From: JAVVXB01 sp036651815
GTDB lineage: Bacteria > Bacillota > Clostridia > Christensenellales > CAG-138
Length of the DNA: 64,000 nt
Direction: 5' to 3'
NCBI GenBank assembly: GCA_036651815.1
Contig: JAVVXB010000006.1
Span: 38,433-102,432 of the forward strand
The position numbers were made by a program, and so were the translations under genes. Positions 51,524-60,738 of this stretch are shown here, in pieces. Positions within the stretch are counted from its first letter, which is position 1. Each line of letters starts with the position of its first letter. The notes beneath the pieces are model-generated. The model made no database searches and was not told where the DNA came from. It worked only from the letters and a program-made list of their open reading frames with translations.

Positions 51524-53482
51524 ATGACACGGCAGGAAGAGCTTGTACAACTGCTCAATCAATATGGCGACGCCTACTATGCTGGGGATGACCCGCTTAT
51601 TTCCGATTTGGAATATGACACCCTGTATGATGAGTTGCTTTTGCTGGAACGCGAGACCGACACCGTCTTGCCGAATTCGCCAACGCGGCGCGTCGGCGCA
51701 CCAATTGCCGCATTTATTTCACACGCACATATTCAGCGGCTATACAGTCTGGATAAGGTACGTGACAAGTCTGCTTTGACAGACTGGATTGATCGCGTAA
51801 GAAAACTATGTTCCGGCAAGGCCATAACGCCTATGTTCGCCCTTGAATACAAATTTGATGGATTGACCGTAAACCTAACCTATGAAAACGGAAAGCTGGT
51901 GCAGGGTGCTACCCGCGGAAACGGTGTTGTGGGCGAGGGCATTCTAGAGCAGATCAAAACGATCCGCACACTGCCGCAGGCCATCCCGTTTCTGGGTCGA
52001 ATGGAGGTTCAGGGCGAATGTATCATGCGCTTATCGGTATTGCGCACATTCAACGGGGCAACCGACGAACCACTCAAAAACGCCCGAAACGCCGCCGCTG
52101 GCGCGCTGCGCAATCTCGATCCGCGGATCACGGCCAGCCGCAAGCTGGATTGCTTTTGTTATAATATCGGATACATAGAAGGCCAGGCATTACACAATCA
52201 AGTGGAAATGCTGGACTTTTTGCGTGAAAATGGGTTTCCTGTCTGTTCCTTTATCCGCTTGTGTCCGAATGGCGACGCACTGATGCACGAAATTGATGAA
52301 GCGGAAAAAGAGCGAAACACTCTGGACTATCTCATTGACGGTATGGTCGTTAAAGTCACCGATTTTGCTCTGCGGGAAACATTAGGCGAAACGGAAAAAT
52401 TCCCACGCTGGGCAATTGCTTACAAATTTGCCGCTGAGGAAACCACCTCCAAGGTGTTGGATGTAACCTGGGAGGTCGGACGCACCGGAAAGCTGACGCC
52501 GCTTGCGCACCTGGAGCCAGTTGAACTTGCAGGTGCCACCATTCAGCGTGCAACGCTCAATAATTACGATGATATTCTCCGTAAACGCGTTGGCATTGGT
52601 TCGCGGGTTTTTATCCGCAGAAGCAACGATGTGATTCCCGAAATTCTAGGTAGCGTTCCCAATGATCAACCGGAATGCGCCGTGGAAAAACCGTGCCGCT
52701 GCCCTCGGTGCGGTGCACATGTGGAGCAGCGCGGCGTACATATTTTTTGTACGAATTCACTGTCCTGCAAAGCACAGATTACACTGCGCATTGCGCACTA
52801 TGCCTCACGCAACGCCATGGACATCGATAGTCTCAGCGACAAAACAGCGCTGCAGCTGATCGAGGCCTTTGATATTGCAACAATCCCCGCGCTATACGAA
52901 ATGACGCAGGAAAAACTGGTTCAGCTCGACCGCTTTGGTAAACGAAAAGCACAAAACCTGCTGGACGCATTGGAAAGCAGCAAGCACCGTCCGCTCAGTG
53001 CTTTTCTCTTTGCGCTTGGCATCCCAAATGTGGGCGCAAAAACCGCAAAGGATCTTGCAAAACGATTTGGAACGCTACCAAACGTCCGCGCAGCCACGCG
53101 GGAACAATTGATAAACGTGCCGGATATCGGTGACATTGTCGCGGACAGCGTTCTTTCGTTTTTTGAAGACCCGTCAATTTCTGCGCAGGTGGACGCCTTG
53201 CTTGCCCATGGTGTCACCCCTGCCGATGAAATCATTTCCGATAAAGTGTCGCCCATCTCCGGCAAAACGATTGTTGTGACCGGTACGCTGCCAACGCTCG
53301 GACGCCGCGAAGCCGAAGCTTTGATCGAAACCTACGGCGGCAAGGCAACCGGCAGCGTCAGCCAAAAAACCGACTTTATTTTGGCGGGTGAAAACGCGGG
53401 CAACAAACTTGATAAAGCAAATGCGCTTGGAATTTCGGTTCTGAATGAGGCTGCTTTTTTGAAATTGATTGGAGCAAACTAA
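51524..53482 (+). CDS. ligA: NAD-dependent DNA ligase
   Basis: A 652-residue DNA ligase for replication and repair. The adenylation lysine is in LEYKFDGLTVN (KxDG form KFDG). OB fold, then the four-cysteine zinc finger CPRCG..CTNSLSC (about residues 393-417), helix-hairpin-helix repeats, and a C-terminal BRCT domain (ISGKTIVVTGTLPTLGRREAE). The length is a little under the family average. A ribosome site GGAG precedes the ATG. Confidence 0.97.
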   Translation: MTRQEELVQLLNQYGDAYYAGDDPLISDLEYDTLYDELLLLERETDTVLPNSPTRRVGAPIAAFISHAHIQRLYSLDKVRDKSALTDWIDRVRKLCSGKAITPMFALEYKFDGLTVNLTYENGKLVQGATRGNGVVGEGILEQIKTIRTLPQAIPFLGRMEVQGECIMRLSVLRTFNGATDEPLKNARNAAAGALRNLDPRITASRKLDCFCYNIGYIEGQALHNQVEMLDFLRENGFPVCSFIRLCPNGDALMHEIDEAEKERNTLDYLIDGMVVKVTDFALRETLGETEKFPRWAIAYKFAAEETTSKVLDVTWEVGRTGKLTPLAHLEPVELAGATIQRATLNNYDDILRKRVGIGSRVFIRRSNDVIPEILGSVPNDQPECAVEKPCRCPRCGAHVEQRGVHIFCTNSLSCKAQITLRIAHYASRNAMDIDSLSDKTALQLIEAFDIATIPALYEMTQEKLVQLDRFGKRKAQNLLDALESSKHRPLSAFLFALGIPNVGAKTAKDLAKRFGTLPNVRAATREQLINVPDIGDIVADSVLSFFEDPSISAQVDALLAHGVTPADEIISDKVSPISGKTIVVTGTLPTLGRREAEALIETYGGKATGSVSQKTDFILAGENAGNKLDKANALGISVLNEAAFLKLIGAN

Positions 53483-53483
53483 A

Positions 53484-54452
53484 ATGCGACTGGGAAAACT
53501 TGATAATGACGATTTGCAACGTTTGGTGTTATCAAAATTTTTAAAAGCACGCCCGGAATCCATATGTGCACCGGGAATTGGCCGCGACTGTGCGGCGCTG
53601 GATCTCTCCGGCGACCTCACCGTACTGAGTACGGACCCGATTACCTCGGCAGGCATCGCGCATCTTGGCCGCTTAACCGTTCATGTAAGCTGCAACGACG
53701 CCGCTGCTGCCGGTGCGGAACCGGTTGGACTGCTGGTCACGCTGCTCGTTCCTCCCTCTGCTACGCAGGAACAGATCGGTCAGATTGCTGATGATCTTTC
53801 CGTAGCGGCAACGGCGGCGGGCGTGGATATTCTCGGCGGACATACCGAGGTCACGGATGCGGTTACCCATGCCGTCACCTGTGCAACGGTGGTGGCACGT
53901 CTAAACCCCAAGCACGCACTGTGCGGCATGTGCGAAGGCGACGATATTGTCATGACAAAATGGGCAGGGCTTGAAGGCACGACCATTCTTGCCAGCGATT
54001 TTGCCCATCGATTGACCGCACTACCGAAGTGTACGCTCGAAAACGCCATCTCGCTAGCAAAGCACCTCAGCGTTGTGCCGGAAAGCCGGATCGCCACAGC
54101 ATGCGGAGCAACCGATATGCACGATATCACCGAAGGTGGCGTGCTGGGCGCCGCGTGGGAACTTACTTACGTGTCAAACTGTGGCATCTGTCTTGATACG
54201 GCTACAATTCCGGTTTTGCCGGAAACCCAAGCAATCTGCCAAGCGCTTGGTCTGGATCCCCTGCGTTTGATTGGCAGCGGTAGCATGCTGATATCGTGCA
54301 CCGATGGAACGCGTCTAGTGAAAAAACTGATGGAACACAATATTCACGCTTGCGTCATCGGCAAAGCTTTCGGTACGGAGCTATGTAATCAGAACGGCGC
54401 GGTGATTTCCCCGCCCGGAGCGGATGAGCTCTATCGTCTATCCGGCAATTGA
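53484..54452 (+). CDS. AIR synthase-related (PurM/HypE/ThiL-fold) protein
   Basis: A 322-residue ATP-binding protein of the PurM superfamily. Marks: GIGRDCAALDL, STDPITSAGIAHLGRLTVHVS with the metal-binding aspartate and asparagine (SCNDAAAAGAEP), GGHTEVTDAV and MHDITEGGVLGA. It is nearest in shape to HypE-like proteins but lacks the C-terminal PRIC motif that HypE needs to carry carbamoyl, and no other hyp genes are near; so the substrate is unknown. The ATG at 53484 follows the ligA stop by one base, with GGAG 9 bases upstream inside ligA. Confidence 0.82.
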   Translation: MRLGKLDNDDLQRLVLSKFLKARPESICAPGIGRDCAALDLSGDLTVLSTDPITSAGIAHLGRLTVHVSCNDAAAAGAEPVGLLVTLLVPPSATQEQIGQIADDLSVAATAAGVDILGGHTEVTDAVTHAVTCATVVARLNPKHALCGMCEGDDIVMTKWAGLEGTTILASDFAHRLTALPKCTLENAISLAKHLSVVPESRIATACGATDMHDITEGGVLGAAWELTYVSNCGICLDTATIPVLPETQAICQALGLDPLRLIGSGSMLISCTDGTRLVKKLMEHNIHACVIGKAFGTELCNQNGAVISPPGADELYRLSGN

Positions 54453-54508
54453 TCCGGTGAATGCAAACGCACAGTTTATCCATCTGCCAAAATTAAGATG
54501 AATTTTGC

Positions 54509-54537
54509 TTGTTTGCACAACCGAATTGTGATATCAT
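54509..54537 (+). promoter_or_regulatory. Promoter of the yicC-remA-gmk-rpoZ run
   Basis: TTGTTT (54509-54514) and TATCAT (54532-54537), 17 bases apart, the same boxes as at tyrS. Confidence 0.55.
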
Positions 54538-54566
54538 AAGATGCTGTAGTTTGGGGGTATTGGGAT

Positions 54567-55442
54567 ATGTTCAGTATGACAGGTTACGGAAAAGGCACGG
54601 CGGCTGCCGATGGACGCGAGATTACGGTGGAGCTGAAAAGTGTCAATCACCGCTATCTTGATCTGGGCATGCGTCTCCCCCGACATCTTGCATTTTTAGA
54701 AGATTTCTTTCGTACACAATTAAGCGAACAAATTTACCGCGGACACGTGGATATCTTTATCAACTACCGCAACGACCGTTCCGATTCGCGTACCGTTCAG
54801 ATTGATCTTCCCCTGCTGACGGCATTTGTCAGCGCCGCACGCGAAGCGAATGCACAATTACATCTTAAGGATGATCTTGGATTGACGGCAGCCCTTCGTC
54901 TGCCGGATGTGACTGAAGTACGCGAAACGGATGAAGACATTGGCGCAGTCATAAATCTGACGCAAGAAGCTCTTTCCACCGCGGTGAATGAACTCAAAGC
55001 GATGCGACTATCCGAAGGGGATCGACTCAAAACAGACCTTTCCATGCGGGCCGATACCGTTTCGTTGCATGCCGAACAAATAGCCATACGTGCGCCCTTG
55101 GTCGTGGAAGAATACCGCACAAAGCTAACCGAACGCATCGAACTGTTTCTTGACAAAACCGAAGTGGATCGTGCCAGGTTGGCAACGGAGGTCGCACTGT
55201 TTGCCGACAAAGCCAGCATTGATGAGGAGATCGTCCGACTGCGCAGTCATGTGGCGCAGATGAAATTTCTGTTGGATGATTGCAAACCCGCCGGCAGACA
55301 GCTTGATTTTGTCGTTCAGGAAATGAATCGGGAATTCAATACCATTGGCAGCAAGGCAAACGATGCGAGCCTAACCAATCATGTGCTCGCCGGCAAGGCT
55401 GAAATTGAAAAAATCCGCGAACAGGTTCAGAATATAGAATAA
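54567..55442 (+). CDS. yicC: YicC family endoribonuclease
   Basis: A 291-residue YicC protein. The opening FSMTGYGKG..ELKSVNHRYLD and the C-terminal DUF1732 section FVVQEMNREFNTIGSKAND are diagnostic. YicC of E. coli is an RNase that helps degrade a small RNA; the Firmicute role is less clear. Length is normal. It heads yicC-remA-gmk-rpoZ-priA, a standard order. Confidence 0.95.
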   Translation: MFSMTGYGKGTAAADGREITVELKSVNHRYLDLGMRLPRHLAFLEDFFRTQLSEQIYRGHVDIFINYRNDRSDSRTVQIDLPLLTAFVSAAREANAQLHLKDDLGLTAALRLPDVTEVRETDEDIGAVINLTQEALSTAVNELKAMRLSEGDRLKTDLSMRADTVSLHAEQIAIRAPLVVEEYRTKLTERIELFLDKTEVDRARLATEVALFADKASIDEEIVRLRSHVAQMKFLLDDCKPAGRQLDFVVQEMNREFNTIGSKANDASLTNHVLAGKAEIEKIREQVQNIE

Positions 55443-55464
55443 TTTCAACATTGAGGAGCATCTA

Positions 55465-55725
55465 ATGGGCTTTGGTTTAGTAAACATCGGCTTTGGCAAT
55501 ATCGTCTCCGCAAATCGCTTAATTGCGATTGTCAGTCCTGAGTCCGCACCGATCAAACGGATTGTACAGGAAGCACGTGAGTCCGGTAGACTCATCGACG
55601 CTACCTGTGGGCGGAGAACCCGTGCGGTTGTCATTACAGACAGCGATCATGTCATCCTATCCGCTATTCAGCCGGAAACAGTCGCCAATCGTCTGGATGC
55701 AAAGCTTGACGAGCATGTAGAATAA
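55465..55725 (+). CDS. remA: Extracellular matrix regulator RemA (DUF370)
   Basis: An 86-residue RemA protein, a DNA-binding activator of biofilm matrix genes in Bacillus, forming ring-like oligomers. The sequence shows GFGNIVSANRLIAIVSPESAPIKR-type core and RLIDATCGRRTRAVVITDSDHVILSA (shown in shorter parts: NIVSANR, IDATCGRRTR). The ribosome site GAGGAG is 6 bases before the ATG. Confidence 0.95.
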   Translation: MGFGLVNIGFGNIVSANRLIAIVSPESAPIKRIVQEARESGRLIDATCGRRTRAVVITDSDHVILSAIQPETVANRLDAKLDEHVE

Positions 55726-55750
55726 GGTTTTTCAGGGGGGGTAAACGGCA

Positions 55751-56380
55751 ATGAACCAATCGCGAAGAGGCCTACTGTTGGTGGTATCCGGTCCAGCCGG
55801 CGTTGGCAAAGGATCCATTGATTCCGCGTTGTTATCCAGGAACAGCGACATGCGCATGTCCGTTTCTGCAACCACCCGCCCGCCGCGTCCCGGTGAAATT
55901 GATGGCGTACATTATTTCTTTAAAACCGAGGATGAGTTTAAGCGCATGATTGAAGAAGGTGCGTTCCTCGAGTATATGCACGTATTCCAGATGCATTACT
56001 ATGGCACGCCCAAGAGCTTTGTTGAAGAAGAGCTTTCTGCCGGACGCAATGTCATTTTGGAGATTGACGTGCAGGGCGCCATGCACGTGAAAGAAACTTA
56101 CCCGGACGCCGTGCTCATCTTCGTTGCTCCACCTTCCATGGGAGAACTGAAATCCCGGCTCGTAGGACGAGGTACCGAAACTCCGGAAGCAATCGAAAAA
56201 CGCTTTTCTGTTGCGTTTATGGAGCTTAACTTTGCTCAACAATACGATTATGTTGTGGTCAACGACGTACTTGACGCCGCCGTTGCCCGAATGCAGAGCA
56301 TCATTGCCGCAGAGCGTTGCCGCTGTGTCCGCAATGACGAACTCTTTGAAAAATTAAAAGGAGGAACCCCCCAACAATGA
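55751..56380 (+). CDS. gmk: Guanylate kinase
   Basis: A 209-residue kinase that makes GDP from GMP. The P-loop is GPAGVGKGS (GPSGAGKGT in most homologues). SATTRPPRPGEIDGVHYFF and EIDVQGAMHVK are the GMP- and Mg-binding parts. Its stop overlaps the rpoZ start (ATGA). Confidence 0.97.
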   Translation: MNQSRRGLLLVVSGPAGVGKGSIDSALLSRNSDMRMSVSATTRPPRPGEIDGVHYFFKTEDEFKRMIEEGAFLEYMHVFQMHYYGTPKSFVEEELSAGRNVILEIDVQGAMHVKETYPDAVLIFVAPPSMGELKSRLVGRGTETPEAIEKRFSVAFMELNFAQQYDYVVVNDVLDAAVARMQSIIAAERCRCVRNDELFEKLKGGTPQQ

Positions 56381-56580
56381 TTAATTTACCTTTAGATGAG
56401 CTCATTGATAAAGCCGGCGGATGCCGTTATATGTTGGTCACCGCCGTCTCGCAGCGTGCGCGCCAGCTCCAATGTGATCAGGATAAAGCAGACGAACGCA
56501 AGACTGTTTCCGTTGCGGTGGATGAGTTGTATCACGATCAACTCGACGTTGAACCGCCGAAGGAATACTATCAGGATTAA
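56377..56580 (+). CDS. rpoZ: RNA polymerase omega subunit
   Basis: A 67-residue omega subunit, which helps assemble RNA polymerase. The conserved core is AVSQRARQL (residues 23-31) after MINLPLDELIDKAG. AGGAGG precedes the ATG within the gmk end, with which it overlaps by 4 bases. Confidence 0.95.
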   Translation: MINLPLDELIDKAGGCRYMLVTAVSQRARQLQCDQDKADERKTVSVAVDELYHDQLDVEPPKEYYQD

Positions 56581-56657
56581 GCAAATCAGCCTGATTCTGA
56601 TTGCGCCTGCCCGCTTGCGGGCTTGCGTTAGTTTTGGGAGGAGGTGAATCTCGGCAC

Positions 56658-58916
56658 ATGTTTTGCGAAGTGATCGTTGACATTGCACACGCAAATGTTG
56701 ATAAGCTGTTCACCTATCATATCCCGGATCATTTGACCATTCTAGTTGGACAGCATGTTGGGGTGCCGTTTGGTCATAGCAATTCCGGCAAGGAAGGCTT
56801 TGTCATCACCGTCTTTGAGCAATTGCCAACGTCTACCTATGCCATCAAGGATATTCTGCGCATCCATGAACCCTATCCCGTGCTGCTGGCAGAACAGGTG
56901 GCGCTTGCGCGCTGGATGCAGAAAAGCTACAACTGCTTGCTGATTGACGCGCTCCGGCTGATGATTCCCGCCCAACTGCGCGGCGGAAGGATCAAGGAGA
57001 AAATTGAGCGCACCGTCAGTCTCCCGCCAGATGCCGATACGGAGGTTATACTTGCATCCCTGCTGGATCGATCCGGCAAGCCACGTGCGCCCAAGCAATA
57101 TGAAATTGTGAAACTTCTTTTCGATTCCGGTGTTGAAATGACGGTTTCTGATGTGCTGGCATTTGTACCAAATGGTCAGAGCGCCATCCGTGCATTGGTA
57201 AAACGCGGGTATCTATGTGAAAACGGACACGTAACCTTCCGCAGGCCGGATGTCGGTCTGGATGTGCAGCATTCCAGCGTCGCCTTGACAAGTGCCCAAG
57301 AAACCGCTGTCCGTTCCGTAGCCTCCGGTATGCATGGCCGCGGCGGAATTTTTTTACTGCACGGTGTCACTGGCAGTGGCAAAACAGAAGTCTACATGCA
57401 TTGCATTCAACACTGTCTTTCCAACGGCCGGCAGGCTATTATGCTGGTACCGGAGATTGCGCTTACACCCCAGACGGTGGGTTTGTTTGTAGAGCGTTTT
57501 GGCGACCAAATTGCGGTGTTGCACAGCCGGCTATCATCAGGGGAACGATTTGACGAATGGCGGCGTATCCGGCTTGGAAAAGCGAGCGTTGTCGTCGGCG
57601 CACGCAGCGCTGTGTTTGCCCCGCTCACGGACATTGGACTTATCATTGTGGATGAAGAACATGAAACCAGTTATCAGAGCGAAACAACGCCACGCTATCA
57701 TGCCGTGGAGGTGGCTCTGCATCGTGCCGCAGCTGTGGACGCCACACTGCTTCTCGGCAGTGCAACGCCTTCCCTGCTATCCTATTTCCGCGCGGAATCC
57801 GGCCGCTATACGTTACTGACCCTGCCGGAACGCGTCATGCACCGCCCCATGCCGTCGGTTGAGATCGTTGACATGCGTGAAGAATTCCTGCACGGCAACA
57901 ATGGCATCTTCAGCGGGAAGCTGGTCATGTTATTGAGAGAATGCTTGCAGGACGGAATGCAGGCGATGCTGTTTTTGAACCGCCGCGGATACTCAACATT
58001 TGTTTCCTGCCGTGGTTGCGGATTTGTTGTGCAGTGTGAGCACTGTGATATCTCCATGACTTATCACAAAGGTGAAAACCGCATGAAGTGCCATTTCTGC
58101 GGTTATACCGCGCCCCTGCCCCACACCTGTCCCAACTGCGGCAAGCCCTTTATCAAGTACTTTGGCGTGGGAACTGAGCAGGTTGAGGAGCAGTTGCACC
58201 GATTGTTTCCAGAGGTGCCTACGCTTCGTATGGACACAGATACGATGCATGGTAAGGATAGCATACAAACGCTGCTTTCGTCATTTGCCCGAGGAGATGC
58301 TCAGGTATTGATCGGTACACAGATGATTGCAAAGGGTCATGATTTTCCAAATGTGACGCTCGTTGGCGTTGTAGCCGCAGATGCCACGCTCTGCATACCG
58401 GACTACCGTAGCACGGAGCGCACGTTTCAGTTGCTCACACAGGTATCGGGACGAGCTGGTCGGGATGAAAATCCGGGGCGCGTGATTGTACAAACCTATT
58501 CACCAGGACACCCAGCCATTCGGTTTGCCAAGGAACATGATTACCTCAGCTTCTACCGCTATGAGCTTGCGGAACGTAGAAAAGCCCTTTTTCCACCATT
58601 TTCGCTGTTTGTACGCATCTTATTCTCCGGCGCAGATGAAGCAGTTCTTACTGATTCAGCCATGCGATATGCTGCCCTGCTTGAGGAGGTTCTGCACCTA
58701 CAGTTGCAACCGGAGGGTGCATGTGATCTGCTGCTATACTGCGCCTCGCCCGCACCAATCCGCCGAAAGCAGAGCATGTATCGTTTTCAGATCTTAATGA
58801 AACTGCTGCGCACCGCCCGCACGGCGGACGTGATCCATCGAATCTATGCCTTTGCATCGGAGCACCGGGGAGAGTTGTTCTCGATGGTAGAAATCAATCC
58901 ACAGGATATGTTGTAA
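56658..58916 (+). CDS. priA: Primosomal replication restart helicase PriA
   Basis: A 752-residue superfamily 2 helicase that reloads the replicative helicase at stalled forks. Walker A is GVTGSGKTEVY, Walker B VDEEHETSY. The zinc-binding region has CRGCGFVVQCEHC and CHFCG..CPNCG, and GTQMIAKGHDFPNV and RAGRDENPG are helicase motifs V and VI. The N-terminal 3'-DNA-binding domain starts FCEVIVDIAHANVDKLFTYH. The ATG at 56658 is chosen as the start of that conserved part; GGAGG lies 11-12 bases upstream. Downstream genes of the usual operon (def, fmt) are not present. Confidence 0.96.
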   Translation: MFCEVIVDIAHANVDKLFTYHIPDHLTILVGQHVGVPFGHSNSGKEGFVITVFEQLPTSTYAIKDILRIHEPYPVLLAEQVALARWMQKSYNCLLIDALRLMIPAQLRGGRIKEKIERTVSLPPDADTEVILASLLDRSGKPRAPKQYEIVKLLFDSGVEMTVSDVLAFVPNGQSAIRALVKRGYLCENGHVTFRRPDVGLDVQHSSVALTSAQETAVRSVASGMHGRGGIFLLHGVTGSGKTEVYMHCIQHCLSNGRQAIMLVPEIALTPQTVGLFVERFGDQIAVLHSRLSSGERFDEWRRIRLGKASVVVGARSAVFAPLTDIGLIIVDEEHETSYQSETTPRYHAVEVALHRAAAVDATLLLGSATPSLLSYFRAESGRYTLLTLPERVMHRPMPSVEIVDMREEFLHGNNGIFSGKLVMLLRECLQDGMQAMLFLNRRGYSTFVSCRGCGFVVQCEHCDISMTYHKGENRMKCHFCGYTAPLPHTCPNCGKPFIKYFGVGTEQVEEQLHRLFPEVPTLRMDTDTMHGKDSIQTLLSSFARGDAQVLIGTQMIAKGHDFPNVTLVGVVAADATLCIPDYRSTERTFQLLTQVSGRAGRDENPGRVIVQTYSPGHPAIRFAKEHDYLSFYRYELAERRKALFPPFSLFVRILFSGADEAVLTDSAMRYAALLEEVLHLQLQPEGACDLLLYCASPAPIRRKQSMYRFQILMKLLRTARTADVIHRIYAFASEHRGELFSMVEINPQDML

Positions 58917-58917
58917 A

Positions 58918-60738
58918 ATGAAACAAATGCAATCTAGAAAAAAAACGAATTGGAGCCTGATTGGCAAACTTTTTCATGAATCCAAATGGCATCTGATCAA
59001 TGGTGCGCTGTTTGCTGCGCTCGCGGTCGCGCTTTATTATGCAATTCCATTCGTTGTCAGCTTTACGTTGGACTATGTCATTCAAGGAATCGCCGTTGAA
59101 CTGCCCGGTTTTCTTGTCAATTGGTTGGCCGCACTCGGCGGACGGGCATACCTTCTCCACCATCTCGTCGTTTGTGGCATAATTCTCGTGGTGCTGACGC
59201 TGCTCAACGGTCTATTTACCTTTCTGCGTCGGCGGGAAGTTGCTTATGCTGCCGAAAACGTGGCGAAATCTCTGCGGGATCGGCTTTATAGGCATCTAGA
59301 GGACGTCCCCTATGACTACCACAAGCACGCCAATTCCGGCGAACTCATTCAGCGCTGTACCTCGGATGTAGACACCATCCGCAGATTTATCAGCGTACAG
59401 CTAATGGACATTGTACGCATATTTTTCATGGCTGGAATTGCGGCGGCAGTACTTTTTTCCATCCACTGGCGCATGGCCATCTGGTCGATGCTGTTGATGC
59501 CGTTGCTTGCGCTCAGTTCGTTTGTATACTTCCATTATGTGCGAAAGTATTTTACAGCTTCGGACGAGGCGGAAGGAAGCCTATCCACCATGCTGCAGGA
59601 AAACCTCGCCGGTATGCGTGTTGTCCGCGCGTTTGGCCAACAGCAATCGGAAATTGATAAATTCACACAGAAAAATCGTGATTTTCATGATAAAACCTTA
59701 AAGCTAAACAATCTGCTTGCCCTATACTGGGGATTGTCGGACAGCGTTGGCTATCTGCAGATTGCCATCTCACTTTGCGCAGGCATTTTCTTTGTGGCAA
59801 AAGGCGGGTTTACACTTGGCAATGTTACGCTCTTTGCCACCTATACCAGTATGCTGACATGGCCCATGCGTCAGCTTGGCCGCATTCTTGCGGATATGGG
59901 CAAGGCGGAGGTTTCCTTGGGACGCTTGGATGAAATTCTTTCCGCGCCCATTGAACAGGAACCCGGAAAAGCATTGAAACCCGATCTTCATGGAGACATC
60001 ATCTTTGACCATGTTTGTTTTGGATACAATCATAACAGGGATGTGCTGGACGATATCTGCTTCACAGCGCACCCCGGGCAAACGATCGCTATTCTCGGCT
60101 CTACCGGATCAGGAAAAACAAGTCTTGTACAGCTTTTGCAACGTTTATATCCCGTGAGCGAGGGAAAAATCACGATCAATGGAGTCAATATCAACGACAT
60201 CGAGCATGCTCACCTGCGCAAACAAATTGGCATCGTCTTGCAGGAACCGTTTCTATATGCACGTTCCATTCTGGAGAATATCCGCATTGTGAATCCACAG
60301 GCGGATCCTTGCGAGGTTTTTGAGGCTGCGCGTGCGGCCTCTGTACACGACGTGATCGTTTCCTTCGAGCTGGGCTATGACACCATCGTTGGCGAACGCG
60401 GCGTAACGCTCTCCGGCGGTCAACAGCAACGCGTTGCCATTGCGCGCACCCTGATGCAGCAGGCGAGCATCTTGATATTTGACGACTCCATGAGTGCCGT
60501 TGATACGGAAACAGACGCCCATATTCGCAGTGCGCTCGTGGGCATGCACCATGGTGGTATTACATTCATCATTTCTCACAGAATCACCACACTATGCACG
60601 GCGGACCTGATTCTGGTTCTGGAAAACGGTCGCATTGTGCAGCGCGGAACGCATGGTGAACTAATGGAACAGCCGGGTCTTTATCGGCGAATTTCAGAGA
60701 TTCAAGATGTTGCTAAGCAGGGAGGTGAACCGGCATGA
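58918..60738 (+). CDS. ABC exporter half-transporter, permease plus ATPase (degenerate Walker B)
   Basis: A 606-residue exporter subunit: six membrane helices in the first 330 residues and a C-terminal ATP-binding domain. Walker A is GSTGSGKTSL, the signature LSGGQQQRVA, the switch histidine in IISHRITT. Walker B reads ILIFDDSMSA: an aspartate stands where the catalytic glutamate should be, so this domain cannot hydrolyse ATP well on its own. It pairs with the next gene (4-base overlap) as a heterodimer of the YheI/YheH, LmrCD, TM287/288 type. Such pumps often export drugs or lipids; the substrate is unknown. It starts one base after the priA stop codon. Confidence 0.93.
   Translation: MKQMQSRKKTNWSLIGKLFHESKWHLINGALFAALAVALYYAIPFVVSFTLDYVIQGIAVELPGFLVNWLAALGGRAYLLHHLVVCGIILVVLTLLNGLFTFLRRREVAYAAENVAKSLRDRLYRHLEDVPYDYHKHANSGELIQRCTSDVDTIRRFISVQLMDIVRIFFMAGIAAAVLFSIHWRMAIWSMLLMPLLALSSFVYFHYVRKYFTASDEAEGSLSTMLQENLAGMRVVRAFGQQQSEIDKFTQKNRDFHDKTLKLNNLLALYWGLSDSVGYLQIAISLCAGIFFVAKGGFTLGNVTLFATYTSMLTWPMRQLGRILADMGKAEVSLGRLDEILSAPIEQEPGKALKPDLHGDIIFDHVCFGYNHNRDVLDDICFTAHPGQTIAILGSTGSGKTSLVQLLQRLYPVSEGKITINGVNINDIEHAHLRKQIGIVLQEPFLYARSILENIRIVNPQADPCEVFEAARAASVHDVIVSFELGYDTIVGERGVTLSGGQQQRVAIARTLMQQASILIFDDSMSAVDTETDAHIRSALVGMHHGGITFIISHRITTLCTADLILVLENGRIVQRGTHGELMEQPGLYRRISEIQDVAKQGGEPA

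Noticed and set aside
56581..56640. Small GC hairpin (CCCGCTTGCGGG) between rpoZ and priA as a terminator
   Set aside because: Only six pairs and a poor T tail; the genes are closely spaced and normally read together, so at most a weak attenuator.
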